The notes: generated by a model from the letters alone, not told the origin. Positions 25,441-35,438 are shown, counted from the first letter of the stretch. The stretch is 64,000 bases of DNA from CAZCDS01 sp964497585 (GCA_964497585.1 CAZCDS010000001.1:310001-374000); one strand, 5' to 3'. Made by a program: numbers and translations.

Positions 25441-26607
25441 TCAATAGGAGTCCGGCCTTTTTCGTCCTTTGTACTTGGTCAGTTCTCTCCCAATCACGAC
25501 TCGCTGAATCTGGTTCGTTCCCTCGAAGATCTGACCGATCTTGGCGAAACGCATATACATTTCAACGGGATACGATTTCATATAGCCGTATCCGCCCAGG
25601 ATCTGAACCGCCTCTGTGGTGACGCGCATTGCCGTATCCGTTGCCAGGAGTTTGCCCATGGCGGCCTCCTGAACCGCTGCTTCCCCTGCGTCCATGAGTG
25701 ACGCGGCGCGGTACACCATCAGACGGGCGGCCTCAATCTGGGTAGCCAGGTCTGCGAAGAGAAACTGGAGTCCTTGAAACGCGACGACCGGTCGTCCGAA
25801 CTGCTGGCGCTTGTGCGCGTAGGTGAGCGCGTAGTCAAAGGCCTGCTGAGCCAATCCGATGGCGCCTGCGCCGATATTGATTCGGCCCCCGTTGAGGGCT
25901 GTCATCGCGTAGTTGAAGCCCTTGCCTTCCGGTCCGAGACGATTCTCTTGCGGAACGAAACAGTCGGTGAAGTGCAACTCCGTGGTCGGAGACGCGTTCA
26001 GGCCCATTTTCGCTTCATGGGGACCGTACGAAAGTCCCGGCGTGCCCGCCTCCACAACAAAGGCACTAATGCCGCGGCTCTTGCTCTCCTCGTCAGTTCT
26101 TAGCATCACCGTGTAGATGTCGGCAACTCCTCCGCTCGTCACGTAGAGCTTGGTACCGTTGACTAGGTAACCGCCGTCCTGCTTGGCTGCCCTGGCGCTG
26201 AGCGCGGCGGCATCAGAGCCTGCATCGGCCTCGGTGAGGGAATAGGCCCCTAGCTTCTCTCCGAGCGCGAGCGGCTTTACCCACCGATTCCTCTGCTCCT
26301 CACTGCCGTATTGGTAGATCAGGTTAGCAACCATGTTATGAACCGAGAGGTAAACTGCCGTGGCAAAACACCCCTTCGCGAGTTCTTCAAAAACCAAGGC
26401 TGCTGTCAGTCGTCCTACTGCGGTCCCTCCAAATTCGTCGGGGACGTAGAGGCCGGTGAAATCCAGCTCGCCCATCTTATCGAAGACTTCCCGGGAAAAG
26501 AGGTGTTTCTCTTCCCACTCCCTGGCATTGGGTGCGAGTTCCTTGGTTGCGAAATCGCGCGCGGCCTTCCGTATGAGTCGCTGCTCGTCGTTGAGTTTGA
26601 AATCCAT
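25441..26607 (-). CDS. Acyl-CoA dehydrogenase (FAD flavoenzyme)
   Basis: This enzyme oxidises acyl-CoA to 2-enoyl-CoA, passing electrons to electron-transfer flavoprotein. I chose the ATG at 26607, six bases after GGAGA; the usual first residues MDFKLNDEQRLIRKAARDFA support this over the longer frame. It has 388 residues, typical. Motifs include YSLTEADAGSDAAAL, LYVTSGGVADIYTVMLRT (substrate/FAD region), YAHKRQQFGRP, QILGGYGYMKSYPVEMYMR and IFEGTNQIQR, where the Glu is the usual catalytic base of short/medium-chain enzymes. The substrate chain length cannot be set. EtfAB and other beta-oxidation genes are not adjacent. Confidence 0.95.
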   Translation of the reverse strand: MDFKLNDEQRLIRKAARDFATKELAPNAREWEEKHLFSREVFDKMGELDFTGLYVPDEFGGTAVGRLTAALVFEELAKGCFATAVYLSVHNMVANLIYQYGSEEQRNRWVKPLALGEKLGAYSLTEADAGSDAAALSARAAKQDGGYLVNGTKLYVTSGGVADIYTVMLRTDEESKSRGISAFVVEAGTPGLSYGPHEAKMGLNASPTTELHFTDCFVPQENRLGPEGKGFNYAMTALNGGRINIGAGAIGLAQQAFDYALTYAHKRQQFGRPVVAFQGLQFLFADLATQIEAARLMVYRAASLMDAGEAAVQEAAMGKLLATDTAMRVTTEAVQILGGYGYMKSYPVEMYMRFAKIGQIFEGTNQIQRVVIGRELTKYKGRKRPDSY

Positions 26608-27092
26608 GGACTGTCTCCGGTTGTGCGGCCAGCTCCCTGCGAGAGCCGTCTGATCAATGGTGAGCCGGTTGCGTCTTCCCACATGGCAGGTGAGATCGAA
26701 GATCGCCCTGTAGGGGTGTTGGATGCCGTCAGGTTAGTACTGCAGGAGTAAAAGAATGAGAGGCCGAATCGCTGCAGACTCCACCGGCCACTTGCCTGCA
26801 CGGCCAATCCCATAGAATCGCGCTCCAGGACCCACGGGATTCAAACCTGAAATGCCCCGGTCTTCGGCCTTGCGTTCTTTACCCCTGCGAAGTTTCCTTT
26901 CATGAAATTACCTGGTACAAGGTTTTGCAGTCAACGAAAAAGGGGGGCTCAACGGAGTTCACGCTCCCTTGCCTCTTGCTCTGGGGCACAGATGAGCGGA
27001 CAGAGATGACCGGTTTTCGGGCGGGCCCTTTACCCATCCGGCCTCCCGTCTGAGCAACTCCGCATGGAGCCACGCACTCCGGAGGTAAGTAG
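26608..27092. other. Divergent intergenic region, acyl-CoA dehydrogenase / malQ
   Basis: There are 485 bases between divergent genes. A segment near 26845-26862 reads like a T-arm but lacks any matching tRNA cloverleaf. No clear promoter hexamers or further genes were seen. Confidence 0.35.
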
Positions 27093-29297
27093 GTGACGGA
27101 CATTCATCGAGAGCTGAAGAGACTCGCTCATCTCTTCGGCCTGGAAGAGAAATATACGGACAACTGGGGCATTGTCCACCGGGCAAGCCTCGACGCGGCC
27201 AGGTTGATCCTCGAAGCTAATGGTGTAAGGTTTGCCCGCCCCTCAACGGTACGTGAGCCGAATATCCTCGTGGTTTGCAAGGATTCACCGCCGGACCGGT
27301 GCGTCTTTTCACTAGATTCGGAAGGATTTCCGCCCGATTTTGTGCCTCGAGTCGGTCCGACGCGCATCAGGGCGGTGAGCCGGGACAGTGAACAGTACCA
27401 GTGGAGTCTGGGTGCAGAAGAGGTATCCGTTCGCGAGGATGAGGAGTCGGGAGAAATTGGGCTGTCCGTTCCCTTTCCCGCTGAGCTCCCTTCCGGGGCC
27501 TACGGGGTCGAGCTGTTTACCAAGCTTCAAGGGCAGAGCGTCACAGCAATAGGGCACTGGATAGTCTGTCCGGCAAGGGCCTATGTTCCCCGGGAGTTGG
27601 AATCCGGCGGTCGCATTGCAGGAGTCGGCATCGCCCTCTACGGTGTCCGCTCAATGAGGAACTGGGGGGTGGGGGACTTTTCCGACCTCAAGCGGATCAT
27701 TGACTGGGCTGCCGATGACCTCGGTGTGGACATGGTAGGCCTCAATCCGCTCCACGCGATTTTTAACCGCTGGCCCTTCAACGTTAGTCCATATCTGCCC
27801 TCAAGTAGGATTTTCAGAAACTTGATTTACCTCGATATCGAGGAGATGGAGGATTTCCGCGAGTCTGTCAAGGCCAAGAAGCTCGTTGAGAGTCCGGAAG
27901 TGCGAGCTCGCATCAAGGGACTCCGGAACGAAGAGCACGTCAAATACGAGGCAGTTGTCGAGCTCAAGCTCCACGTACTCAGGGAGGTCTTTGACGGCTT
28001 TCTCCACAGACACGGCAGACCCCGCAAACGGGATGAGCGCTGGGCCGAGTTCCAGGCATACATTGAGTCCATGGGTGTGTACCTCAAGAATTACGCCACC
28101 TTCTGCGCGTTTGACGAACAGATCCGATCTAATGATCCAACGGTCTATTCTTGGACAGCCTGGCCCGATGAGTTCCGGGATCCGTCGAGCGAGGCTGTGG
28201 AGAGGTTCCGGCGCGATAACCGTGAAGCCGTCCTGTTCTGGATGTACGTCCAGTGGCAACTGGAAATACAGCTGCGAGAGGTCCAGGAATACGCCCGAAG
28301 CAAGGGAATGCTCGTTGGACTCTATCATGACGAGGCTGTGGGGGTGGACCGAAACGGCGCGGATTTCTGGTCTCTGAGGGAGTATTTCCACGAAGAGTTC
28401 CGGGTCGGCGCTCCCCCGGATCCGTTCGCCCCCGACGGTCAGGACTGGGGATTCCCCCCTCCGCACAGGGACAGAATTCGGTCGGCGGCGTATGAGCCCT
28501 TCCGCAGACGGCTCCAAGCGAACTGCCGCTTCGGCGGGGCGCTCCGCATGGACCATGTGATGCAGATACACCGCCTGTTCTGGATAGCGAAGGGCAAGCC
28601 CCCAGCCGAAGGCGTATACGTGCGAGACTACGAAGAGGATCTACTCAACCTTATAGCCCTGGAAAGCCAACACACAGGAACGATCGTCATTGGCGAGGAC
28701 CTCGGCACAGTTCCCTACGACCTGCGAGAGCGTCTGATGTCAAAGGGAGTATTCTCCTACCGGCTTTTCTATTTCGAACGGGACGATCAGGGTGACCAAC
28801 TCCCCTATCACGCGTATCCTGCCAACGCACTCGTATCCGTAACAACGCACGACCTGCCTACGCTTGCTGGATTCTGGGCGGCACGGGACATCGATCTCCG
28901 GCGGAATATTGGGCAGGTTCCGGAGGACTGGGAAGCGCGCTCCCGGAAGGAGCGTTCAGCCCACAAAGCGAAAATCGTCGAAAGACTTGTCCAGGACGGC
29001 CTATTGTCACCGGAATCCGCGGATGAGGCACGCCGTTCATCGGTCGTTCCCGACGCGCTTCACTCCGCGGTGCTCGAATTCCTCTTTCGAACCCCCGCGA
29101 GGATCGTGCTCGTCAATCAGGAAGATATCTTCTGCGACACGCGCCAACAAAATCTCCCGGGAACGACGTCGGAGCACCCTAACTGGGTCACCAAAATGCT
29201 CTACTCGGTGGAGGAACTCCGATCGAATCCCGACGCGACCCATTGGACTCGTAAGTTCAGACAGCTTTTGGAGAAATCAGGCAGAGGTCGCAATTGA
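27093..29297 (+). CDS. malQ: 4-alpha-glucanotransferase (amylomaltase, GH77)
   Basis: The enzyme transfers 1,4-alpha-glucan chains and is used in glycogen and maltodextrin metabolism. It starts with GTG at 27093, after CGGAGG. At 734 residues it is the long form, with an N-terminal beta-sandwich domain of about 180 residues before the catalytic barrel, like E. coli MalQ. Catalytic residues are visible: the nucleophile Asp in GALRMDHVMQIHRLFW (near 486), the acid/base Glu in VIGEDLGTVP (near 534) and Asp in TTHDLPTLAGFW (near 586). No glycogen phosphorylase or synthase genes lie nearby. Confidence 0.95.
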   Translation: MTDIHRELKRLAHLFGLEEKYTDNWGIVHRASLDAARLILEANGVRFARPSTVREPNILVVCKDSPPDRCVFSLDSEGFPPDFVPRVGPTRIRAVSRDSEQYQWSLGAEEVSVREDEESGEIGLSVPFPAELPSGAYGVELFTKLQGQSVTAIGHWIVCPARAYVPRELESGGRIAGVGIALYGVRSMRNWGVGDFSDLKRIIDWAADDLGVDMVGLNPLHAIFNRWPFNVSPYLPSSRIFRNLIYLDIEEMEDFRESVKAKKLVESPEVRARIKGLRNEEHVKYEAVVELKLHVLREVFDGFLHRHGRPRKRDERWAEFQAYIESMGVYLKNYATFCAFDEQIRSNDPTVYSWTAWPDEFRDPSSEAVERFRRDNREAVLFWMYVQWQLEIQLREVQEYARSKGMLVGLYHDEAVGVDRNGADFWSLREYFHEEFRVGAPPDPFAPDGQDWGFPPPHRDRIRSAAYEPFRRRLQANCRFGGALRMDHVMQIHRLFWIAKGKPPAEGVYVRDYEEDLLNLIALESQHTGTIVIGEDLGTVPYDLRERLMSKGVFSYRLFYFERDDQGDQLPYHAYPANALVSVTTHDLPTLAGFWAARDIDLRRNIGQVPEDWEARSRKERSAHKAKIVERLVQDGLLSPESADEARRSSVVPDALHSAVLEFLFRTPARIVLVNQEDIFCDTRQQNLPGTTSEHPNWVTKMLYSVEELRSNPDATHWTRKFRQLLEKSGRGRN

Positions 29298-29358
29298 GGC
29301 TATCATCGTGCGTGTTTTCGTGGAAGCATCTTGTCCAACAAAGAAGCCCGAGGCAGAA

Positions 29359-29811
29359 TCACTTGCGCGCGTGCGTTTGAGCAGCGCGCGGTGCGGCCGG
29401 CCGGCCCTTCGGCATTCGAGAGTTGCGTGCCAGGTGGCGCCTGATGCACGAAATGTCTCCGCGCCACCGTTCTATCTTCTGGATGGCCTCCGCTTCCCAA
29501 GGAAGCCACGTGGGCTTGTCCCTGATTCGGATTGAGGCTTCCAGTTCCGCGGGCACCGGTGGTGAAAAACAATCGGGATTTCTGTGCCTCAGCGCTTTGA
29601 AGAAGGCTTTGACAAGCTTCATCTGACGCTGGTTCAGCCGCCGGGTGGCGAGGTACGATGCGTTTCGCTCAATCAAGGCTCTCAGGCCCCTTTTGAAGGA
29701 ATTGTTCCTCTCTCTGCAGTCGATGAGTTCCGAGAGGAAGCGGTAGTTTTCTCTGAATTCGGTCGGGATGCTCGCAAGTTCAGGGTCCTCAGCAGTCCTC
29801 TGGGGTTTCAT
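29359..29811 (-). CDS. Hypothetical protein, helical and Arg-rich
   Basis: I chose the ATG at 29811 (GGGAG five bases upstream) within a longer frame; it gives 150 residues. The composition is charged and mostly helical: FRENYRFLSELIDCRERNNSFKRGL, MKLVKAFFKALRHRNPDCFSPP, AIQKIERWRGDISCIRRHL. There is no signal peptide or membrane segment, and I recognise no family. It ends 62 bases from the convergent malQ gene. Consistent codon usage and a good ribosome-binding site favour a real gene. Confidence 0.5.
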   Translation of the reverse strand: MKPQRTAEDPELASIPTEFRENYRFLSELIDCRERNNSFKRGLRALIERNASYLATRRLNQRQMKLVKAFFKALRHRNPDCFSPPVPAELEASIRIRDKPTWLPWEAEAIQKIERWRGDISCIRRHLARNSRMPKGRPAAPRAAQTHARK

Positions 29812-29973
29812 TCTCGCTCCCAATGGCCCCCGGTATCGGGAGAGCCGGATTGTTGCCCCCTCACACTGTCTTGAGGGTCGCGTATCAGGCGCCGCCAGGA
29901 GGGATAACATCGCGTCCATGCCTTGTCAAGTTATGGTTTCAGTTTATACCCCAATTTGTTGTTATAACCTGTT

Positions 29974-30291
29974 TTACTTAACATCATTTCTGGGCTTGCC
30001 GAGTCCTTCGTTCACCAATTTTTCGTGCTGTTTGAGAACCTCGGGGTTGATTTTGATGTGCCCTTTGTATTTGTCGAGATAATCCTCGAGGTTCTTCTTC
30101 TCTTCGTAGGAAAAGACTGTGGTCTCGATGATTCCGACGACCGCTTCCCCGTACGGGAGTTCCCGCACGAATGCGACGCCGCTCATAAGCGTCGTTTGGT
30201 TTACACGGAGCGCGTGCACGTAGCACCCCAGAACGATCCCGATCCCGGCCATGGCTCCAAACCAGACTATGAATTTGAGCGCTTTAAGCAT
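29974..30291 (-). CDS. Hypothetical small membrane-anchored protein
   Basis: The 105-residue protein has one N-terminal hydrophobic segment (LKALKFIVWFGAMAGIGIVLGCYVHAL) and a soluble charged tail with helices (VVGIIETTVFSYEEKKNLEDYLDKYKGHIKINPEVLKQHEKLVNEGL). The segment has no clear cleavage site, so it is more likely a membrane anchor than a signal peptide. AGGAG seven bases before the ATG is a good ribosome-binding site. It follows the UbiA-type gene by 79 bases on the same strand. The family is not recognised. Confidence 0.6.
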   Translation of the reverse strand: MLKALKFIVWFGAMAGIGIVLGCYVHALRVNQTTLMSGVAFVRELPYGEAVVGIIETTVFSYEEKKNLEDYLDKYKGHIKINPEVLKQHEKLVNEGLGKPRNDVK

Positions 30292-30370
30292 CCGTCTTCT
30301 CCTGGAGATTTCGCTATCACCCGGAGGATGAGGTCATACAAATCTCCTCACAGGCTGCTTGGCCAATCCT

Positions 30371-31252
30371 TTAGAAATAAATGATCGCGACACAGGTCGC
30401 CAGCCAGAGTATATTGCAGATCAGTAGCGGTGGATCCGTCAGGAGCAACGCAGTAGGCGATCCTCCGTCCTCTCGGTGGTAGATGAGGTACATGTACCGA
30501 AAGACCCCGTACGCAACCAGGGGGATCGTGAACATCATCGGTTCGGGCTCGATTCCGATCGCCGGGTTGCCGCGTACGCAATACAGGCAATAAAAAATGA
30601 ACGTTGAGGTCGTGACAATCTGCAGGAGCTGGTCGAGCAGTGAAACGCTATAGTCCTGAAGTACCGGGCGATGGTTGACCGCCTGACTGTTGAGTATGAC
30701 GACTTCATGCCGTCGCTTCCCCAGGGCGAGGAAGATCGCCAGGGAAAACGTGCAGAGAATGAGCCAACTCGAGACCGTCACATCGATGACCGCGGCCCCA
30801 CCGAGGACTCTCAAGAGGAAGCCGCTCGCGATCGTGAGCACGTCGAGAATGACGATGTTCTTGAGCTTGAACGAGTACGCCACGTGCAGTCCGAGATAAG
30901 CGGCTATCAGGAGATAGCAGAGAGACGGCGCTCCGATCGCGTACAACAGCATGAAAGAGACGATCACCAGGACGGCCATGAATGACAAGGCCGCCTGGGG
31001 AGTGAGGTCTCCCCTGACGAGGGGACGATGCTTCTTGAGGGGATGGGCCTTGTCATGTTCCATGTCTGCGTAATCGTTGAGAATATATGTGGAAGAGGAA
31101 GCAAGGCAAAAGGCTGCGAAGATGACGATCACCTTGCCCACTTCGTCAACGGCCGTCAGCTTGGCGCTGAATATGATCGGCATGAAGACGAACCCGTTCT
31201 TAATCCACTGGGTCGGTCTCATCAGTTGAAACAAGGATCTGGCAAGTCGCAT
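30371..31252 (-). CDS. UbiA-superfamily prenyltransferase, decaprenyl-phosphate phosphoribosyltransferase-like
   Basis: The polytopic membrane enzyme has about nine hydrophobic segments. I chose the ATG at 31252 (MRLARSLFQLMRPTQWIKN), which aligns with the family's usual start; a GTG at 31336 would add 28 unlikely residues. The key motif NDYADMEHDKAHPLKKHRPL is the UbiA aspartate motif in the exact form of DPPR synthases, with HP and KxRP for a phosphoribosyl group. A second acidic region reads YSFKLKNIVILDVLTIASGFLLR. Such enzymes join PRPP to polyprenyl phosphate to start arabinose-lipid donors. DprE1/DprE2 partners are not in the window, so the pathway is unproven. Confidence 0.85.
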   Translation of the reverse strand: MRLARSLFQLMRPTQWIKNGFVFMPIIFSAKLTAVDEVGKVIVIFAAFCLASSSTYILNDYADMEHDKAHPLKKHRPLVRGDLTPQAALSFMAVLVIVSFMLLYAIGAPSLCYLLIAAYLGLHVAYSFKLKNIVILDVLTIASGFLLRVLGGAAVIDVTVSSWLILCTFSLAIFLALGKRRHEVVILNSQAVNHRPVLQDYSVSLLDQLLQIVTTSTFIFYCLYCVRGNPAIGIEPEPMMFTIPLVAYGVFRYMYLIYHREDGGSPTALLLTDPPLLICNILWLATCVAIIYF

Positions 31253-31627
31253 TCGGTTATCTGCCGCCCTTTCCTGGTGAAATCCTATTGGCGAGCGTAC
31301 GTTGGACAGGTCCGGAAATTCTTGATAAGCTAACACCTTGGCTTGACCTTATGCTGGTCTGCAGGGCCTGGCCGGTCCGTATGGAGGATCTCTCGTTCCC
31401 CGAGGGTTCGAGTTTTGCCTCCGAATTTCGAGCGACGCCCGGACTCTCCGCCCGAGGTCTGGGGTCGGAGCTTGTCGAACCCCTCCTAACACATGGCCGG
31501 TCCCGTGTAAATCGAAACCGTTATCCCGGCCGATGCAAAAGCACCTGGCTCCTGGAACATACACCTCACCGGAACTCCGGTAAAAGCGCCCCCGTGATAG
31601 TGCGCTCATACGCGGCGGAGATGTCGG

Positions 31628-31942
31628 ATGGCGGATCTCGACAGAATCAAGGAAGAAAACCGGAACATAAGACTTCTGAGGATTTCCAGTGACCTCGTCA
31701 TTCAGATGTTCATGACTCGCCCTATCAGCAGCGGAGAAGCGGACGCGATGATTCGAGGCGTCAGGAAGTTGGCTCTCAGGCTCTTTCCGGGCAAGGAGAC
31801 TGTCTTCGATCTCATATATCTTCCTCGTTTCAGGCGGGCTCTCGAGGAAGCCGGCATGCGCGACCTGCCGGAAGTGCTGAGAGTCCTCGAGCGCAGATAC
31901 CGTGGTGTCCCTATCTACTTGGTGCCTGAGGACGACCCGTAG
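31628..31942 (+). CDS. Hypothetical small soluble protein
   Basis: The 104-residue protein starts with ATG after GGAG at seven bases. The sequence is charged and helical (EENRNIRLLRISSDLVIQMFMTRP, SSGEADAMIRGVRKLALRLFPG, LPRFRRALEEAGMRDLPEVLRVLERRYRG), with no membrane segment or cysteine. No family is recognised. The protein-like composition and spacing support a real gene, divergent from the prenyltransferase and 330 bases before apgM. Confidence 0.6.
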   Translation: MADLDRIKEENRNIRLLRISSDLVIQMFMTRPISSGEADAMIRGVRKLALRLFPGKETVFDLIYLPRFRRALEEAGMRDLPEVLRVLERRYRGVPIYLVPEDDP

Positions 31943-32271
31943 GCTCAGCCGGCGAGCAGTGTTTCTGAGAATGCCGACGACGTTTCCGATTGCGGAGGCA
32001 TTTTGACGGTGCTCCCGGCGGCTTACATGCGATGAGTTTGAGGCCTACTTGGTCTCGTCCATCCTTTTTGCTAATCTCTTCGGAAATCCGGGAAGACAAA
32101 TCCCGTTGGTTCGATGTGCAAGCTCAGTAGCAGGCGTGATATACGGAACTTGGATAGAACGCCGATCGCTGGTGAAACACGGCCGGCCGAGGGCTGGCTC
32201 CGTGATTGATCCAGACACATGGGTCTTCCCCCCACGACGAGGGGACCTCAATCCCGAGGAGGCGCAGAAAA

Positions 32272-33489
32272 ATGACCGACCTGGACTTGATGAGGACGCT
32301 TACGAGAAAGGGTGACCGCAAAGCTGTCCTTCTCGTGATGGACGGGCTGGGTGGGCTGCCGAGAGAAGTCGGCGGCCCCACGGAGCTGGAAGCGGCTGCA
32401 ACCCCCAATTTGGACCGGCTGGCGAAGGAGGGAATGCTCGGGCTTCTCCATCCAGTGGGAATCGGGCTCGCGCCGGGCAGTGGCCCCGGACACCTCGGAC
32501 TTTTCGGCTATGATCCGCTCACGTGCACCATAGGACGGGGCGCACTCGAGGCTGTGGGAATCGGTCTAGAATTGACTGAACACGATGTGGCTGCGAGGGG
32601 AAACTTTTGTACGGTGGACGACAACGGCCTTATAACGGACCGCCGGGCGGGCAGGATACCCACGGAGGAATGCGCCCGCATGGTTGCCCTGATTGAAGAC
32701 ATTACCTTTCCCGACGTTGAGGTGATCGTGAAGCCAGTCAGGGATTACCGTTTCGCGCTTATCCTGAGGGCCGCCGGATTGTCTCCCGAACTCAATGAGA
32801 CCGACCCGCAGCAGACCGGCGTTCAGCCCCTGCTTGCCCAGCCCCTGAACGATTCGAGCGAAGCGAAGATGACCGCGGCTCTCGTCAACCAGTGGGTGGA
32901 CCAGGTTAGGAGCAGGATCAAGGACGAGAGCCCGGCAAACATGGTAACCCTGCGCGGCTGGTCCACGGAGCCGGGCCTTCCCAGCATCGACGAGGTTTTC
33001 CACCTCAACGCGGTGGCGCTTGCCGTCTACCCGATGTACAAGGGGCTGGCAAGCCTGGTGGGCATGGACCTCATTCACGGACTCGCCAACTTGGACGACC
33101 AGCTCAAAGCCCTCGCACGAGTGTGGACTTCACACGATTTCTTCTTCGTTCATTACAAATATACGGACAGCCGAGGAGAAGACGGCGACTTCGACGCAAA
33201 GGTGGCTGAGATCGAGAAGGTGGACGGGGTAATTCCAGCCATCCTTCAGATGAAGCCGGACGTACTGGTAGTCACCGGGGACCACTCCACCCCCGCTGTG
33301 TTGCGATCCCATAGCTGGCACCCGGTCCCGGTCCTCTTCTGGGCGCCCGGCACGACGCGCGCCAACCCGGATGTGTCCGGGTTCGGAGAGACCCAATGCC
33401 TGAAAGGGGCTCTCGGGCAGTTTCCTGCCACCGCGTTGATGAAGCTCATCACCGCGCACGCGCTTCGACAGACGAAATACGGAGCCTAG
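32272..33489 (+). CDS. apgM: Cofactor-independent phosphoglycerate mutase, archaeal type
   Basis: The enzyme interconverts 3- and 2-phosphoglycerate in glycolysis and gluconeogenesis. I chose the ATG at 32272, nine bases after AGGAGG; the frame is open further upstream. The 405 residues match the ApgM branch of the alkaline-phosphatase superfamily rather than GpmI. Metal and substrate residues are visible: LLVMDGLGG (Asp24), GLAPGSGPGHLGLFGYDP (phospho-Ser70), FFVHYKYTDSRGEDGDFDAKV and VTGDHSTPAV. This form is frequent in archaea and in anaerobic bacteria such as Desulfobacterota. It stands alone here. Confidence 0.93.
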   Translation: MTDLDLMRTLTRKGDRKAVLLVMDGLGGLPREVGGPTELEAAATPNLDRLAKEGMLGLLHPVGIGLAPGSGPGHLGLFGYDPLTCTIGRGALEAVGIGLELTEHDVAARGNFCTVDDNGLITDRRAGRIPTEECARMVALIEDITFPDVEVIVKPVRDYRFALILRAAGLSPELNETDPQQTGVQPLLAQPLNDSSEAKMTAALVNQWVDQVRSRIKDESPANMVTLRGWSTEPGLPSIDEVFHLNAVALAVYPMYKGLASLVGMDLIHGLANLDDQLKALARVWTSHDFFFVHYKYTDSRGEDGDFDAKVAEIEKVDGVIPAILQMKPDVLVVTGDHSTPAVLRSHSWHPVPVLFWAPGTTRANPDVSGFGETQCLKGALGQFPATALMKLITAHALRQTKYGA

Positions 33490-33666
33490 GAGGAAACGAG
33501 AAACACTGAATCAGTGGCGCCCTGGGAGATCGTGTGAGAAATTTTGAAGGCCGCTGAGTTCAGCCTTGTGTGGATCTGTGTGTCTGAATTGTTGAATTTC
33601 CTGGGGTCTTGATCTCCTCAAACGCGTGCTGGTTGAATATACCGCCGACGATGCCATTCCGGTGAC

Positions 33667-34035
33667 CTATTCCGCCTCCAACAGCACCTCTCGGTGGTCC
33701 ATGACTTCTTTGAACTTAGTCGCGTCCCCGAGTACTTTTCCGACAATATTTACCGCAGAGGCAGGAACGATCTTCCCCGGTTCGCTCATCGGCGTCAAAC
33801 CAAAAAATATGCAGAACGCCTTTCCGGTGGGCCAGTAGCCAAGATTTCCTAGTTCGACGATGTCTTTGGCCGTCCCATCGAGGTCCGCCTCAACGGGTAT
33901 CGGAAAGTAGATCTCGTCTCCCCATGTATTGAAGGACGAACGGATCGGCAATGCGGCCGCGATTTTCTTGGCGGTCGGCGAGTCATTGAGTTCCGCGCCC
34001 ACGGCCAAGGCTCCGACAGTAATTTTGATTCTCAC
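33667..34035 (-). CDS. Cyclophilin-like fold protein (DUF369/TM1367 family)
   Basis: I chose GTG at 34035 (AAAGG nine bases upstream; MRIKITVGALAVGAELNDSPTA), giving 122 residues; the longer frame adds unrelated residues. The pattern ELNDSPTAKKIAAALPI, FNTWGDEIYFPIPV, VELGNLGYWPTGKAFCIFFGLTPMS is that of the cyclophilin-like domain family whose Thermotoga member TM1367 is structurally known. Members have no proven peptidyl-prolyl isomerase activity and lack the catalytic arginine of true cyclophilins. The role is unknown. Confidence 0.85.
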   Translation of the reverse strand: MRIKITVGALAVGAELNDSPTAKKIAAALPIRSSFNTWGDEIYFPIPVEADLDGTAKDIVELGNLGYWPTGKAFCIFFGLTPMSEPGKIVPASAVNIVGKVLGDATKFKEVMDHREVLLEAE

Positions 34036-34308
34036 AAGATTCAGCCTTTCGTCTTTTCTGGAAGTGCACACCACCCAGTCTAATCATCTGATCCCTGTTT
34101 TTCAACAGGAAGGCCCCGGCGGAAACCCAGACACGTTACCCTCCCGCAAGACGAACGAGCGGAGAACCGATTCGTGTAAACCATGGACAATGCCCCCGTT
34201 CGACAGTCGATAACTATCACTTGATCGCCCGCGATTGCAGCATAGGGAACCTGATACCCGTGCGCTTTCTAACAAGTGATTCTCGTGGAGGGGAAGTTGG
34301 TCACGGAG

Positions 34309-35332
34309 GTCAGTTGCTCAGGTGCGTTTTCCGTGACCTGCAAGGATGTGCAAAGAGCGTCTGGAAGTTGACCAAGGCATTTGAAGGCTCTCTTTGGCAT
34401 GGCGTTCTCCCGAAGATGCTCCTACATGTGCCCAACAGGGTTGAGTTCGGGACTATAGGAGGCTGAGGAAACAATCGAATATTTTCGGGGACCTCGAGTC
34501 TTTTGGACAGATGCCATCCGGCCTGATCTATGAGCATGATGACGAAGAAGTCCTTGAAGTCTTGTGCCACCTCTTTCAAAAAAAGATTCACCATATCGGT
34601 CTTAGCGAAGGGGAGTATGAGCGAGGTCATTCTTTCCAGTGTGATGCGAACAGCCGCGTACACGCACAGGAATTTCCGTACAATTTGTCTGGGTGCTTTT
34701 GGTCGCATACCTTTGGGAGTCCAACAGGATGGATGGTCGCCGATACGACCAAATCTGCCCTCATCCTGTGCCATGATAGCCCTGGTCGCTGGTCCTCCGG
34801 ATCTCTCTGAGCCAAAATCTCGTTTACCGTGTGCGGGAATCTTTTTTGAAGTCCTCTTGCGTTTCCTTCTTGGCTTGAAGATGAGTGGGCCCGGGTTTAA
34901 CCTTGCGTCATCGGTTGCTTTCCGGGAAACGGTAAACGACCGAATCATGAAACGCATGTCCCACATAGTCGTCCAACCTATCTCTGATTTCGGCTACAGT
35001 CGCGATCTCACCGGTGTGGGCCCTCTCGAAAAAGGGTTTCAGAAAGAGGGTTTCTTGCTCCCGGCTCATGTGCGCTTTTCCCCGTCATGCGGTTCGCGGA
35101 CCGAGGATGCCTTCAAGACCGAAGCGGTTGTAGGCCGGGATCCAATTGTGGACCCTATGAACGACACGCCGGTGTGAAGGGCTATCTCCTTTGCCGGCCG
35201 TGGAGCCACCGTGGCATTCAAGATCACGAGCAGCTTCTGGGCTGTCTTGGGATCTCTTGCCCCTTTTGTTTGCGTCCGAAGGTCCTCTTCCCACACATGA
35301 GGATAAGCCCTGCTCACTTTTCCCATAACCAC
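34309..35332 (-). pseudogene. Decayed IS630-family transposase
   Basis: Fragments of one transposase occur in successive frames on the minus strand. They are an N-terminal helix-turn-helix part (AKEIALHTGVS, then VHNWIPAYNRFGLEGILG), an EQETLFLKPFF and HTGEIATVAEIRDRLDDYVG segment, the DDE core (QDEGRFGRIGDHPSCWTPKG and VIMLIDQAGWHLSKRL), and a C-terminal block (SPELNPVGHM, EHLRENAMPKRAF). At least three frameshifts separate them. Two TGG-to-stop changes are visible: after FPESNR, where GWRK is usual, and after NPVGHM, where WEHLREN is usual. The element is therefore an inactive relic. I could not define terminal inverted repeats or the TA target. Confidence 0.85.
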
Positions 35333-35355
35333 CTCCCCACAACGGGGGGAGGTGG
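35329..35355. repeat. 10-bp inverted repeat at the 5' end of the IS630 relic
   Basis: CCACCTCCCC (35329-35338) and GGGGAGGTGG (35346-35355) form a perfect stem with a seven-base loop, overlapping the start of the transposase relic. It may be a remnant of the element's end or an unrelated hairpin. Confidence 0.6.
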
Positions 35356-35438
35356 TGTCATAAAACGCGGCTTAACTCGACATTAAATCACTTTTTGATA
35401 CGCGCATTGGTATGAGCGCGAAATCGACATAGGGAGGA

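Noticed and set aside
26840..26880. tRNA T-arm-like GGGATTCAAACC
   Set aside because: Flanking bases do not pair into a T-stem and no anticodon arm or acceptor stem is found.
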